A stretch of DNA of 64,000 bases from Rhodococcus phenolicus. GTDB taxonomy: Bacteria > Actinomycetota > Actinomycetes > Mycobacteriales > Mycobacteriaceae. Where the stretch lies: positions 62,001-126,000 of the forward strand of contig NZ_LRRH01000058.1 in NCBI RefSeq assembly GCF_001646785.1, read 5' to 3'. Shown here in pieces: positions 8,372 to 17,089 of the stretch (position 1 is its first letter; each line of letters starts with the position of its first letter). A model generated the notes under the pieces. That model worked only from the letters and a program-made list of their open reading frames with translations. It did not search any database and was not told the DNA's origin. The translations under genes were made by a program, and so were the position numbers.

Positions 8372-9230
8372 GCGAACACAGCTGTTCGGACAGATCCCAC
8401 AACTGCCGCGCGACCGCGACGTCCTGGGAGCGGGCGTTCGACCGCACCCGGTGCGGGTGGCCACGGGTCTCGAACAGCTTGTCCGGCCCGTAGAACCCGC
8501 CGGGCACGACGTCCGGTGAGGTCGCCGCGTACAGCGACGGCAGCGCCCCCATCTCCGCGGACTGCCCGAGGATCGGGTTGCCGAGTTTCATCACCCAGTC
8601 CTGGAACGACTCGGTGTGGGACTGCAGATTCGTCCGCGCATATCCGGGGTGCGCGGCGACCGACAGCACGGTCGATCCCTGCGCGGTCAGCCTGCGTTGC
8701 AGCTCGTACGCGAACAGCAGGTTCGCCAGCTTCGACTGCCCGTACGCGAGCCAGCGCTGATAGCGGCGGCGTTCCCAGTTCAGGTCGTCGAGATCGATCC
8801 GCCCCGCCTTGTGGGCGGCGCTGGAGACGGTGACGACCCGCTCGGTGATCCGGTCGAGCATCAGATTCGTCAACGCGAAGTGCCCCAGGTGGTTGGTACC
8901 GATCTGCATCTCGAAGCCGTCGGCGGTCCGGCGCAGCGGCACCGCCATCACCCCGGCGTTGTTGACGAGCACGTCGACCTTCTCGATGCCCCCGGCGAAC
9001 TCGCGCACCGACGCGAGATCCGCGAGGTCGAGCCGCCGTACCTGTGCGCGGGAGCCGATCGACGCGGCGACCGCCTCCCCTTTCGCCACGTCGCGGCACG
9101 CGAGGATCACGTCCGCGCCAGCCCCCGCGAGGGCCCGCGCGGTGTGCTCCCCCAATCCGCTGTTGGCGCCGGTGACGACGACGGTGCGACCCTGCTGATC
9201 CGGAATGTCCCCTGTGGTCCAAGCGGTCAT
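8364..9230 (-). CDS. SDR family oxidoreductase (retinol dehydrogenase-like)
   Basis: Short-chain dehydrogenase of 288 aa. The Rossmann motif TGANSGLG lies near residue 20, NNAGVMA near 90 and the catalytic Tyr-Lys in YGQSKLANL. The long C-terminal part is typical of the group often labelled protochlorophyllide-reductase-like in actinobacteria. It is a paralogue of the SDR at 21656-22528, sharing NNAGVMAVPL, TADGFEMQ and DDLNWERR. Monocistronic by position. Natural substrate unknown. Confidence 0.85.
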   Translation of the reverse strand: MTAWTTGDIPDQQGRTVVVTGANSGLGEHTARALAGAGADVILACRDVAKGEAVAASIGSRAQVRRLDLADLASVREFAGGIEKVDVLVNNAGVMAVPLRRTADGFEMQIGTNHLGHFALTNLMLDRITERVVTVSSAAHKAGRIDLDDLNWERRRYQRWLAYGQSKLANLLFAYELQRRLTAQGSTVLSVAAHPGYARTNLQSHTESFQDWVMKLGNPILGQSAEMGALPSLYAATSPDVVPGGFYGPDKLFETRGHPHRVRSNARSQDVAVARQLWDLSEQLCSLN

Positions 9231-9366
9231 GGCGGCCACCCTACGCCGAGCGGCACGCTGCGACGACACGTGCAGGAAACATCCCAGGGATACGGTCGCC
9301 GACATTCCGATCCCACACATGCGGCGTGCCGGAAGGACCGCTGCCCGAGCCGACGAGGAGCCCGCC

Positions 9367-10089
9367 GTGCCACCACGCCACCGTTCGGCTCTGCTCGCGC
9401 AGTTCGACGTCGCCGTCCCGGGCCGCCCGCAGCAGGCGATCCTCGACGAGTTGCGCCGCGTCGTGCTGTCCGGTTCGGCACCGCCGGGCACAGCGATCCC
9501 GGTCGGTGAGGTCGCGGACCTGTTCGGAGTGAGCCGGATCCCGATCCGGGAGGCGCTCAAGACACTGGTCGGTGAGGGTCTCGTCGACCATCGTCAGAAC
9601 GGCGGTTACACGGTCGCGCGGCTGACGGCGGCCGAACTGCGCGAGATGTACCTGGTCCGGGAGACACTCGAGGCCGCGTCGTTGACGGCGGCGGTCGCGC
9701 ACGCCACCGACGCCGATCACGAACTCGCCCGCGCAAGTCACGAGCGCCTCGAGCAGGCTGTCACCGAGAACGATCCGGTCGCCTATCACCGGGAGAGCCG
9801 GGTGTTCCACATGGCGCTGACCGTTCCGTCGCGCATGTACCGGCTGCTGCACATGCTCGAATCCGCCTGGAACATCACCGAACCCGTTCAGCCGATGGTG
9901 CACGTGACCGCCGCTCAGCGTGCCGTGCTGCACGCCGATCACGGACGCATGCTCGATTCCTTCCTCGCCCGCGACGTCCGGGGACTGCTCGCAGCGACCG
10001 AAGTCCACAATCGCCGGCTGGATTCGGCGATCGAGACCTTGCCGGTCGACACCGGCCTGCTGTCCCGCGAAGATATACAGTTCGAGTAA
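9367..10089 (+). CDS. GntR-family regulator with FCD domain
   Basis: Transcription factor of 240 aa: an N-terminal winged helix (SRIPIREALKTLVGEGLV) and a C-terminal FCD-type helical ligand domain (YLVRETLEAASL onward). The GTG at 9367 is preceded by GAGGAG at good spacing; an in-frame ATG at 9319 is possible. It precedes the NCS1 permease and racemase genes on the same strand and probably controls them in response to a carboxylate or nucleobase-like ligand. This link is inferred from position. Confidence 0.8.
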   Translation: MPPRHRSALLAQFDVAVPGRPQQAILDELRRVVLSGSAPPGTAIPVGEVADLFGVSRIPIREALKTLVGEGLVDHRQNGGYTVARLTAAELREMYLVRETLEAASLTAAVAHATDADHELARASHERLEQAVTENDPVAYHRESRVFHMALTVPSRMYRLLHMLESAWNITEPVQPMVHVTAAQRAVLHADHGRMLDSFLARDVRGLLAATEVHNRRLDSAIETLPVDTGLLSREDIQFE

Positions 10090-10243
10090 TACGGCGGCAA
10101 CACGGCGTCGATACCGTTTCGGGCATCGGACGTCACCGCCGCCGCTGGCGTTCCGGGCACACATCCTTCGCCAAGTAGTCGCCGAATCATTTTCTTCCAC
10201 ATGCGGATTCGTCGTCGGATTCCCGTCGATGCCAGGAGCACCC

Positions 10244-11749
10244 ATGACCGATGTGATCGTATCCACCGCCGCCACCGGCGGGTCCCCGTCCATGCCGCCG
10301 TACGACCCGCGGCTGACGAACGACGACCTCGCCCCGCTGAAGGAACAGCGGTGGGGCTCGTACAACATCTTCGCCTTCTGGATGTCCGACGTGCACAGTG
10401 TCGGCGGGTATGTGACGGCCGGAAGTCTTTTCGCGCTCGGCCTGGCGAGCTGGCAGGTGCTGGTGTCGCTGCTGGCGGGGATCACGATCGTCTACTTCTT
10501 CTGCAACCTGGTGGCCAAACCCAGCCAGGTGACCGGTGTGCCCTATCCGGTGATCTGCCGCAGCGTGTTCGGCGTGCTCGGCGCGAACATCCCGGCCGTC
10601 ATCCGCGGACTGATCGCGGTGGCCTGGTACGGCATCCAGACGTTCCTCGCGTCGGCGGCGCTGGATGTGGTGCTCGTGAAGCTGTTTCCGTCGCTCGCCC
10701 CGTACGCCGTCGTGGACGACTACGGATTCGCGGGACTTTCCGCCCTCGGATGGGTCAGCTTCCTGACCCTCTGGGTGCTGCAGGCGTGCGTGTTCTGGCG
10801 CGGCATGGAATCGATCCGCAAGTTCATCGACTTCTGCGGCCCCGCCGTGTACGTCGTGATGTTCCTGCTGTGCGGCTATCTCGTTTCCCAGGCCGGCTGG
10901 AGCGCGATCGACCTCAACCTCGGCGCAGTCACCCACACGGGCCTGGACGCGGTACCGGTGATGCTCGGCGCGATCGCGCTCGTCGTGTCGTACTTCTCCG
11001 GCCCCATGCTCAACTTCGGGGACTTCTCCCGGTACGGCAAGTCCTTCGCCGCCGTCAAGCGTGGCAATTTCCTCGGCCTGCCGATCAACTTCCTGGTGTT
11101 CTCCCTCCTCGTCGTGATCACCGCGTCGCTGACCGTGCCGGTGTACGGGGAACTGATCACCGACCCGGTCGAGACGGTCGCCCGCATCGACTCGACGTTC
11201 GCGATCGTCCTGGGCGCGCTGACCTTCGCCGTCGCCACCATCGGCATCAACATCGTCGCGAACTTCATCTCGCCGGCGTTCGACTTCTCGAACGTGAGTC
11301 CGCAGCGGATCAGCTGGCGAGCCGGCGGCATGATCGCCGCGGTCGGCTCGGTGCTGATCACGCCGTGGAACCTCTACAACAACCCAGACGTCATCCACTA
11401 CACGCTCGAGACGCTCGGCGCGTTCATCGGGCCGCTGTTCGGCATCCTCATCGCCGACTACTACCTGGTTCGCAAGCAGAAGGTGCTCGTCGACGACCTG
11501 TTCACGATGTCCGAGAAGGGCGCCTACTGGTACCGCAGGGGATACAACCCGGCCGCAGTGATCGCCACGGTCGTCGGTGCCGTCGTCGCGATGATCCCGG
11601 TGCTGTTCAACGACGCCCCCGGCATGCACACTGCGGCGCAGTACAGCTGGTTCATCGGCTGCGGCCTCGGATTCGCCGTCTACCACCTCCTCGCAACCCG
11701 AACCCGGCTCGCGGTGCGCGTCCTCACCCCCGCACAGGAAGCTGCCTGA
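10244..11749 (+). CDS. NCS1-family nucleobase/allantoin/hydantoin permease
   Basis: Integral membrane symporter of 501 aa with about 12 helices. NCS1 hallmarks include the early RWGSYNIFAFWMSD segment, YGIQTFLAS in helix 3 and NFGDFSRYG in the middle. Such proteins bring in uracil, allantoin, cytosine or hydantoins with Na+ or H+. The ATG at 10244 follows CAGGAGC. The stop is three bases before the racemase start, so the two are one transcript. The racemase partner favours a hydantoin or allantoin-like substrate, but no ring-opening hydantoinase is adjacent. Confidence 0.88.
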   Translation: MTDVIVSTAATGGSPSMPPYDPRLTNDDLAPLKEQRWGSYNIFAFWMSDVHSVGGYVTAGSLFALGLASWQVLVSLLAGITIVYFFCNLVAKPSQVTGVPYPVICRSVFGVLGANIPAVIRGLIAVAWYGIQTFLASAALDVVLVKLFPSLAPYAVVDDYGFAGLSALGWVSFLTLWVLQACVFWRGMESIRKFIDFCGPAVYVVMFLLCGYLVSQAGWSAIDLNLGAVTHTGLDAVPVMLGAIALVVSYFSGPMLNFGDFSRYGKSFAAVKRGNFLGLPINFLVFSLLVVITASLTVPVYGELITDPVETVARIDSTFAIVLGALTFAVATIGINIVANFISPAFDFSNVSPQRISWRAGGMIAAVGSVLITPWNLYNNPDVIHYTLETLGAFIGPLFGILIADYYLVRKQKVLVDDLFTMSEKGAYWYRRGYNPAAVIATVVGAVVAMIPVLFNDAPGMHTAAQYSWFIGCGLGFAVYHLLATRTRLAVRVLTPAQEAA

Positions 11750-11752
11750 TCC

Positions 11753-12487
11753 ATGTTCATCAAGGTCGTCAACCCGAACACCACGTGGTCGATGACCGCC
11801 ACCATCGAGGCGTGTGCCCGGACCGTCGCCGGTCCGGGCACACGCGTCGAAGCGGTCAGCCCGGCGATGGGCCCGCCCTCGATCGAGAGTCACTACGACG
11901 AATCCTTGTCTGTACCGGGAATTCTCGCCGAGATCGCACAGGGAGAACGAGACGGCGCCGACGGATACGTGATCGCATGCTTCGGCGATCCGGGACTGGA
12001 CGCGGCACGCGAGATCGCCACCGGGCCGGTCGTCGGAATCGCAGAGGCCGCGATGCACACCGCGAGTTTCCTCGGTCGCGGTTTCTCGGTCGTCACCACC
12101 CTGGGCCGCACGGCGGGGCGGGCCCGGGACCTCGCCGACCGGTACGGACTGCGCGACGCCTGCCGGGGTGTGCACGCGTGCGAGATCCCGGTACTGGCAC
12201 TCGAAACCGACCCCGACGCCCGCAAGATCGTCACCGAAGCATGTTTCGATGCGCTCGACTCGGACGGTTCGGACGCCGTCGTGCTCGGCTGCGCGGGAAT
12301 GGCGGATCTGTGCGCGCAGATCTCCGCCGACATCGGCGCCCCGGTCGTCGACGGGGTCGCCGCCGCGACCCTGACGGTGCAGTCGCTGGTGACGATGGGC
12401 CTGGCGACCGGCAAACGCGGGGAGTTCGCTCCGCCTCCCCCGAAGCCGTACACCGGAATTCTGAAGGGGTTCACAACAGCCCGGTGA
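11753..12487 (+). CDS. Asp/Glu/hydantoin racemase family protein
   Basis: Racemase of 244 aa (Asp_Glu_race family). Two cysteines that act as the acid/base pair in this fold are present: one in VIACFGDPG and one in VLGCAGMAD. The start MFIKVVNPNT is typical of hydantoin or allantoin racemases. It lies 3 nt after the NCS1 permease gene. It would invert the chiral carbon of a 5-substituted hydantoin or allantoin after uptake. The last 17 nt overlap the convergent IclR gene. Confidence 0.82.
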   Translation: MFIKVVNPNTTWSMTATIEACARTVAGPGTRVEAVSPAMGPPSIESHYDESLSVPGILAEIAQGERDGADGYVIACFGDPGLDAAREIATGPVVGIAEAAMHTASFLGRGFSVVTTLGRTAGRARDLADRYGLRDACRGVHACEIPVLALETDPDARKIVTEACFDALDSDGSDAVVLGCAGMADLCAQISADIGAPVVDGVAAATLTVQSLVTMGLATGKRGEFAPPPPKPYTGILKGFTTAR

Positions 12488-13223
12488 GCCGGCGTGACCC
12501 CTCGTGCAGAAATCGCAGCTGCTCGGGGTCGGCAGGCGACACACGCAGCGGGGACCCTTGCAGGCACAGCCCGCCGACGACCTCGGCGGCGTGGTTGCGG
12601 ATCGGCACGGCCAGCGCCGACCGGCCCAACCGGCATTCCTGGTTCTCGAACGCGTGACCGTCGAGCTGCGTCTGCTTCAGTTCGACGCGCAGCACCTCCG
12701 GATCGCACACGGTGTGGTCGGTGAGACGGCGCAGTTCGAGCCCCACGCCCATCGCGGGATTGTGCGCGAGCATCACCTTCCCCAGCGCGTTCGCGTGGAG
12801 GTTCTTCGCGAGCAGCGCGATGCCGACGATCTCGTGATCGGGATCCTGATCGACGAACCGCAACCGGCCCCCGGCGAACGACGCCACGTGCAGGCCGAAC
12901 CGGGTGTGCGACCGCAGGTCCTCGACGGTCTCGTGCAAGGTCGGCGAGGTGTCCGTCGCGACCGCGGCCCGGGACAGTTCGGCGGTGCGCCGGCCGAGCG
13001 CGAATCCGGACAGGTCCGGCACACGCACCAGGAACCCGTCCGCGACCAGCAGATTGAGCATGCGGTACGCGGTCGTGGGCGCGACCCCCGCGAACCGGGC
13101 GATCTCCTTCGCCGTCGCACCGGGACCGAGATGCGCCACCGCTTCGAGCATGACCAGTGCCTTGCGCACCGCTTTCGGCTGTTGTCCGCCGAACCCCACC
13201 TCGGTCTCGACGTGCGCCGTCAT
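12471..13223 (-). CDS. IclR-family transcriptional regulator
   Basis: Regulator of 250 aa: N-terminal winged helix (AKEIARFAGVAPTTAYRMLNLL, a recognition helix) and a C-terminal effector domain with the family-like ECRLGRSALAVPI stretch. The ATG overlaps the stop of the upstream permease by 4 nt (ATGA), so both come from one message. It likely senses the permease substrate. Because that unit is divergent from the amine dehydrogenase genes, it is also a candidate regulator of them; this is inference. Confidence 0.82.
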   Translation of the reverse strand: MTAHVETEVGFGGQQPKAVRKALVMLEAVAHLGPGATAKEIARFAGVAPTTAYRMLNLLVADGFLVRVPDLSGFALGRRTAELSRAAVATDTSPTLHETVEDLRSHTRFGLHVASFAGGRLRFVDQDPDHEIVGIALLAKNLHANALGKVMLAHNPAMGVGLELRRLTDHTVCDPEVLRVELKQTQLDGHAFENQECRLGRSALAVPIRNHAAEVVGGLCLQGSPLRVSPADPEQLRFLHEGSRRLTGLL

Positions 13224-14797
13224 GCCCCGAGCCCCGCCCCGGGACGTACCGGCACCATCCGGGGCCGGCCGGCGTCGTCGAGCACGAGTTCGCCGGAACC
13301 GGGCAGCAGGTCGGCGGTTTCGACGCTGTCGAACGTGCCCATCGTCTCCAGGGATTCGGGCCGTAGGTGTTTCAGCACCCGCGCCCACACGATGCCGGAC
13401 ACACCGACGATCAGTACCGCCGCCGGTATCGCCCACCGGGCGTGGACGACACCGTCGAACACCAGATAGCCGAGCAGTCCCGCACCGACCGCGGCGACCC
13501 CCGCCGCCAGGACGGTCGTCGACGGCGCATCCTCGCCGATCCGGCACAGGAATCGCAGGCACGACACTGCGAGCAGGGTGTAGGCGGTGACGATCGCGAC
13601 CTCGACGAACCCGTCGAAGGTGTTCGAATCCGTCACGAACACCTGCAGATACGCGCACGTGCCGAGCAGGCTCGCGACGGTGAACCAGGCGACGGCGACG
13701 TACGGGGTGCGCAGCCGCGGGTGGACCCGCGAGAGCGACTTCGGCATGGTGCCCTCGATTCCCATGGCCAGCAGCAGGCGCGACCCTGCCTGTGCGCAGC
13801 CCAGGGTGGAGGCGAGCCACGAGCAGGTCACGCCGATCTTCACCGCGATCACCATGCCCAGGCTCGCCCCGGACGCGGTGCCGTCGAAGTAGGCGGCGAC
13901 GACCGCACCCGCATTCCCGGACATCGCTGCCCAGCCGGCGAAGACGAACACGGCACCGCACACCAGCGGGGTGACGAGCACCGCGCGCGAGACGGTTGTC
14001 AAGGGCCGCCGCGCCTCGGCTCCGAAGAAGGCGGCACTCTCGAACCCGGCCATGCTGAGCACGACCAGCATCGCGAGGAACGGCAGAGTTCCGGATATGG
14101 CAGGGGCACTGAGCGTTCCGTCGATGTCCGGGCCGGTGACCATCAGCACGCCGATCAGGACGAGGGAACACGTCTCGACGACGAGGATCGCCCGGGTCGC
14201 GAACCGCACGCCGCGCACCGCGATCACCGCGACCGTCACTGCGACCAGGACGGCAGTTGCGAGCAACGGTCCCGTTCCCGGCAGATCGATACCGAGCGCT
14301 GTGCCGATTCCCAGCAGGCTGATCGCGGCGTTCGCGAGCACCGAGATCGAGATCCCCAGATAGCCGAGCAGCAGCGCCGCCCCCACGGTCAAAGTCGCGC
14401 GGCGCGACAGACCGTGGAAAGCGAAGCTGTACAGCGATCCGGCGGCAGCGAGCCGCCGCGTGAACTGGGTGATGCAGTAGGCGACGGCGACGACGACCGC
14501 GGTGGTCCCGATGATCGCGGCCAGACCCCCGAAGCCGGGCTCCGCCGAGACGATCCACGCCGCGATGAAGATCATTCCCGTGGCGGGCGCGATCGTCGAC
14601 AAGGACTGGCCGATCAGGTCCACCTGGGACAGCTGCCGTCGGCCCAGCGCCCGCAGCGGCGAGAACACCGGGGCCGCAGCCGGTGCGGTGTTCCGGGATT
14701 TCGCTATCGCCGCGGCGAGCGCGCCACCGATCCGCGAACCGCCTCCTCCACGCCTGCCGCTGCTCACCCGGCCACCGATCCCTTCGTGGCCCTTCAT
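13220..14797 (-). CDS. APC-superfamily amino acid/amine permease
   Basis: Membrane transporter of about 525 aa with 12 predicted helices; the first carries the APC-type segment GQSLSTIAPATGMIF. A central GFESAAFFGAEA matches the family helix 6 motif. The long glycine- and arginine-rich N-terminal tail makes the start uncertain: ATG 14797 is used, GTG 14842 is possible. It is divergent from the mau-like genes and coupled to an IclR regulator. APC proteins carry amino acids, polyamines and ethanolamine, so amine import for the neighbouring dehydrogenase is plausible but unproven. Confidence 0.8.
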   Translation of the reverse strand: MKGHEGIGGRVSSGRRGGGGSRIGGALAAAIAKSRNTAPAAAPVFSPLRALGRRQLSQVDLIGQSLSTIAPATGMIFIAAWIVSAEPGFGGLAAIIGTTAVVVAVAYCITQFTRRLAAAGSLYSFAFHGLSRRATLTVGAALLLGYLGISISVLANAAISLLGIGTALGIDLPGTGPLLATAVLVAVTVAVIAVRGVRFATRAILVVETCSLVLIGVLMVTGPDIDGTLSAPAISGTLPFLAMLVVLSMAGFESAAFFGAEARRPLTTVSRAVLVTPLVCGAVFVFAGWAAMSGNAGAVVAAYFDGTASGASLGMVIAVKIGVTCSWLASTLGCAQAGSRLLLAMGIEGTMPKSLSRVHPRLRTPYVAVAWFTVASLLGTCAYLQVFVTDSNTFDGFVEVAIVTAYTLLAVSCLRFLCRIGEDAPSTTVLAAGVAAVGAGLLGYLVFDGVVHARWAIPAAVLIVGVSGIVWARVLKHLRPESLETMGTFDSVETADLLPGSGELVLDDAGRPRMVPVRPGAGLGA

Positions 14798-15128
14798 CCG
14801 ACTCGGGCCGTCGGTAGGGACCGTAAGGACCGAATGTTTCACCGGGGTTTCCGACGGGATTCACCGCCGTGTGTGACGCGCCGGTGACCATCGTTGCGTT
14901 CACGTGACCCCAAGTGGAAATCCGGTTGCCCGCGAGCGTCCACACGGGATCCGGCTGCGGCCGTGCACACCCTCCCGGACTCCGGGCCGACTCCCTGATC
15001 TGCGCAGCTGTCGTCGAACGCGATCCGGTCCCGTTTCCACTCGGCGACCGCACAGTTGTTTCCTCCGCGCAGCGAAATCGCCTCATCACCTGGCCAGGAT
15101 TGCCCCGACGACAGAGAGGACGTGGTTC
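14798..15128. other. divergent intergenic region between permease and mau-like genes
   Basis: About 330 bases without a convincing gene. It should hold promoters for both directions. An 8-bp inverted pair, AGTGGAAA at 14913-14920 and TTTCCACT at 15034-15041, is the clearest symmetric feature and could be paired regulator half-sites. GAGAGGA before 15129 is the Shine-Dalgarno of mauE. Confidence 0.4.
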
Positions 15129-15716
15129 ATGTTCTGGGTGGTGGTCGCATCGATCCTCGGTGGGACGCTCCTGCTCGCGGGCATTCCGAAGCTCCGTGAT
15201 CGGGGCGGTCTGCTGACGGTGGTGAACGGGTACCGGTTGCTGCCGGCCGGGGCGGAACGCGCGGTCGCGACGATGCTGCCGTACGTCGAGGTGCTCGTGG
15301 GTGTCCTGCTGCTCCTCGGGATCGGTGGGCGCTGGCCCGCTGCTGCGGCAGCGCTGCTGTTCGCGACGTTCACGATCGGGCTCACGGTGAATCTGGCACG
15401 CGGGCGCCGCGATCTCGACTGCGGCTGCTTCGCGTTCGGCGCCCATGAGGTGCCCCGCATCGGCTGGTTCCACGCCGCACGCGCTGCGTCGTTCACGGCG
15501 GCGGCGCTGGTGCTCACACGGGCCGGGTCCACCGACGTCACGGTGCCCGAACACCTGGCCGCGGTGGTCGGTGGCCTGTTGGGCGTGCTGGCCGTGGTCG
15601 CGGTCGTGCAGATCCGCGCCGTCGTGCACGTCGGCCGGCGCCCCGTCGACGACTACCTGACCGCCGCCTCGATCCGGTTGCGCGCCACGAGCACCGTCTC
15701 CCGCTACGGCTCGTGA
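15129..15716 (+). CDS. mauE: MauE-like membrane protein of TTQ amine dehydrogenase maturation
   Basis: Membrane protein of 195 aa with four or five helices in the MauE/DoxX-like family. A conserved DCGCFAFG segment after the third helix supplies a cysteine pair, as in MauE proteins, which with MauD help form the many disulfides of the amine dehydrogenase light chain. The start LLAGIPKLRD matches the family. It is the first gene of the operon mauE-mauD-light chain-heavy chain-oxidase-cupredoxins-mauF-like. The symbol is by family and context. Confidence 0.82.
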   Translation: MFWVVVASILGGTLLLAGIPKLRDRGGLLTVVNGYRLLPAGAERAVATMLPYVEVLVGVLLLLGIGGRWPAAAAALLFATFTIGLTVNLARGRRDLDCGCFAFGAHEVPRIGWFHAARAASFTAAALVLTRAGSTDVTVPEHLAAVVGGLLGVLAVVAVVQIRAVVHVGRRPVDDYLTAASIRLRATSTVSRYGS

Positions 15717-15761
15717 TTCCTCTATTCCCGAAACAACTTTCGTACAGACAGGACTGATCCG

Positions 15762-16361
15762 ATGACGAACTTTCTGGTGGTGGCCGTCGCCGTGCTGACC
15801 GTCGCGGTCGCGCTGCTGTTCCTCATGACGCTCGCGCTCGCCCGGGAGATCGGCCGCGTCCAGGTCCGGCTCGGCCCCCTCGGGGCGCGGATGATGGACA
15901 CCGGACCGAAGGTCGATCAGGCGGGCCCGTCGTTCGCCGGTCTCGTCGATCACGTCGGGCGCTCGGTGCGGGTCGGCGGTCACCGGGACAAGGCACAGCT
16001 GCTCATGTTCACCGCGCCGAGCTGCAGCACCTGCAAGAGCCTGCTGCCGGGTCTGCGCGCGATGGCCCGCGCCGAGTCCGGTCTCGACGTCGTGATCATC
16101 TCCGACGGAACACCCGAGGAGCATCGGGAGTTCTTGGCGGGCAGCAGTATCGGAACCGAACTCAGCTACGTCGATGCACGCGATGTCGGCATCGCCTACC
16201 AGGTCGGGACGACGCCGTACGGCGTGATCCTCGACGAGCACGGCAAGATCCGCGGCAAGGGCCTGACCAATCACATGGCGCAGGTCGAAAGCCTGCTCAA
16301 TGCCCTCGAATCCGGCACGCCGTCACTCCAGCACCTCCACGCGCAGGCGAAGTCGGCCTGA
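15762..16361 (+). CDS. mauD: MauD-like membrane-anchored thioredoxin
   Basis: Thioredoxin-fold protein of 199 aa with an N-terminal membrane anchor (about residues 4-26) and the domain facing outside. The active site is Cys88-Ser-Thr-Cys91 in APSCSTCKSLL, and the cis-Pro is in VGTTPYGV. MauD is required to fold the disulfide-rich light chain in Paracoccus and Methylobacterium. It lies between mauE and the light-chain gene in the same order as in classical mau clusters, which makes this assignment firmer than for a generic thioredoxin. Confidence 0.85.
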   Translation: MTNFLVVAVAVLTVAVALLFLMTLALAREIGRVQVRLGPLGARMMDTGPKVDQAGPSFAGLVDHVGRSVRVGGHRDKAQLLMFTAPSCSTCKSLLPGLRAMARAESGLDVVIISDGTPEEHREFLAGSSIGTELSYVDARDVGIAYQVGTTPYGVILDEHGKIRGKGLTNHMAQVESLLNALESGTPSLQHLHAQAKSA

Positions 16362-16390
16362 CCCACCCCAGAAGAAGGAGGCGTACCGCC

Positions 16391-17089
16391 ATGCAACACA
16401 ACGATCCAGGGCACCACGAGGTGACCGAGCAACGATATCCGGTCGACGAGGACACCGTCCGTGAGCAGGCCGCATGGATGGCCGGACAGGGTGGATCCTT
16501 CGTCAGCCGCACGGGGCGCAAACTGTCCGAACGCACTTCGCGCCGGTCGATGCTCAGCAGGATCGGCCGCTGGACGATGGGTGTCTCGGGTGTCGCGCTG
16601 ATCAGTTCACTCCCGGTGACCCGTACCGCGCTGGCCCAGCCCGCCCCGGAACCGGCACCGCCGGCGCCGGAACCGATCCTCCCGACGTACGACGGGAAAG
16701 ATCCTGCGGAATGCGAGTATTGGCGCTGGTGCAACATGGATGGCACCTCGTGCGCAGCCTGCAACGGCGGCGGCGTGACGACGTGCGCACCGGGCAGCAA
16801 GCCGGGCGCGGAGTTCTGGGTGGGCTGCTGCACGAACCCGGACACCGGAAAGACCTACCTGATCGCCTATTACGACTGCTGCGGCGCGCCGTCGTGTTCG
16901 AACGCGTTCTGCGGTGAGCCCGACATGCAGGCCATCATGTACAACCCGGTCTCCGGCAGCTACGACCAGGAGATCATCTGGTGCGTATCGGACGAGTCCC
17001 AGTCGTACACGTGCACGATGGCGCCGATCATCGGCGAGGATTGCCAGACCCGTCCCGCGGCGCGCCCGAAGGTCGGTGCCGGCGCATGA
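16391..17089 (+). CDS. mauA: TTQ amine dehydrogenase light chain (MauA-like)
   Basis: Catalytic subunit precursor of 232 aa. A twin-arginine leader (R51 R52 in TSRRSMLSRIG) is followed by a hydrophobic stretch. Both tryptophans that form tryptophan tryptophylquinone are present: Trp143 in EFWVGCC and Trp197 in EIIWCV, matching Trp57 and Trp108 of Paracoccus MauA. The aspartates equivalent to Asp32 and Asp76 are Asp117 and Asp162. All twelve disulfide cysteines can be aligned, and two extra (Cys146, Cys218) occur. The enzyme oxidises primary amines to aldehyde and ammonia outside the membrane. AAGGAGG precedes the ATG; the stop overlaps the heavy-chain start (ATGA). Methylamine versus aromatic amine specificity cannot be read. 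Confidence 0.92.
   Translation: MQHNDPGHHEVTEQRYPVDEDTVREQAAWMAGQGGSFVSRTGRKLSERTSRRSMLSRIGRWTMGVSGVALISSLPVTRTALAQPAPEPAPPAPEPILPTYDGKDPAECEYWRWCNMDGTSCAACNGGGVTTCAPGSKPGAEFWVGCCTNPDTGKTYLIAYYDCCGAPSCSNAFCGEPDMQAIMYNPVSGSYDQEIIWCVSDESQSYTCTMAPIIGEDCQTRPAARPKVGAGA

Noticed and set aside
15762-16361. The CSTC motif of MauD as a haem-binding site, giving a MauG-like protein in the cluster
   Set aside because: A c-type haem site needs CxxCH; here Lys follows the second Cys, and the fold is thioredoxin. The light chain CAAC is also not followed by His.
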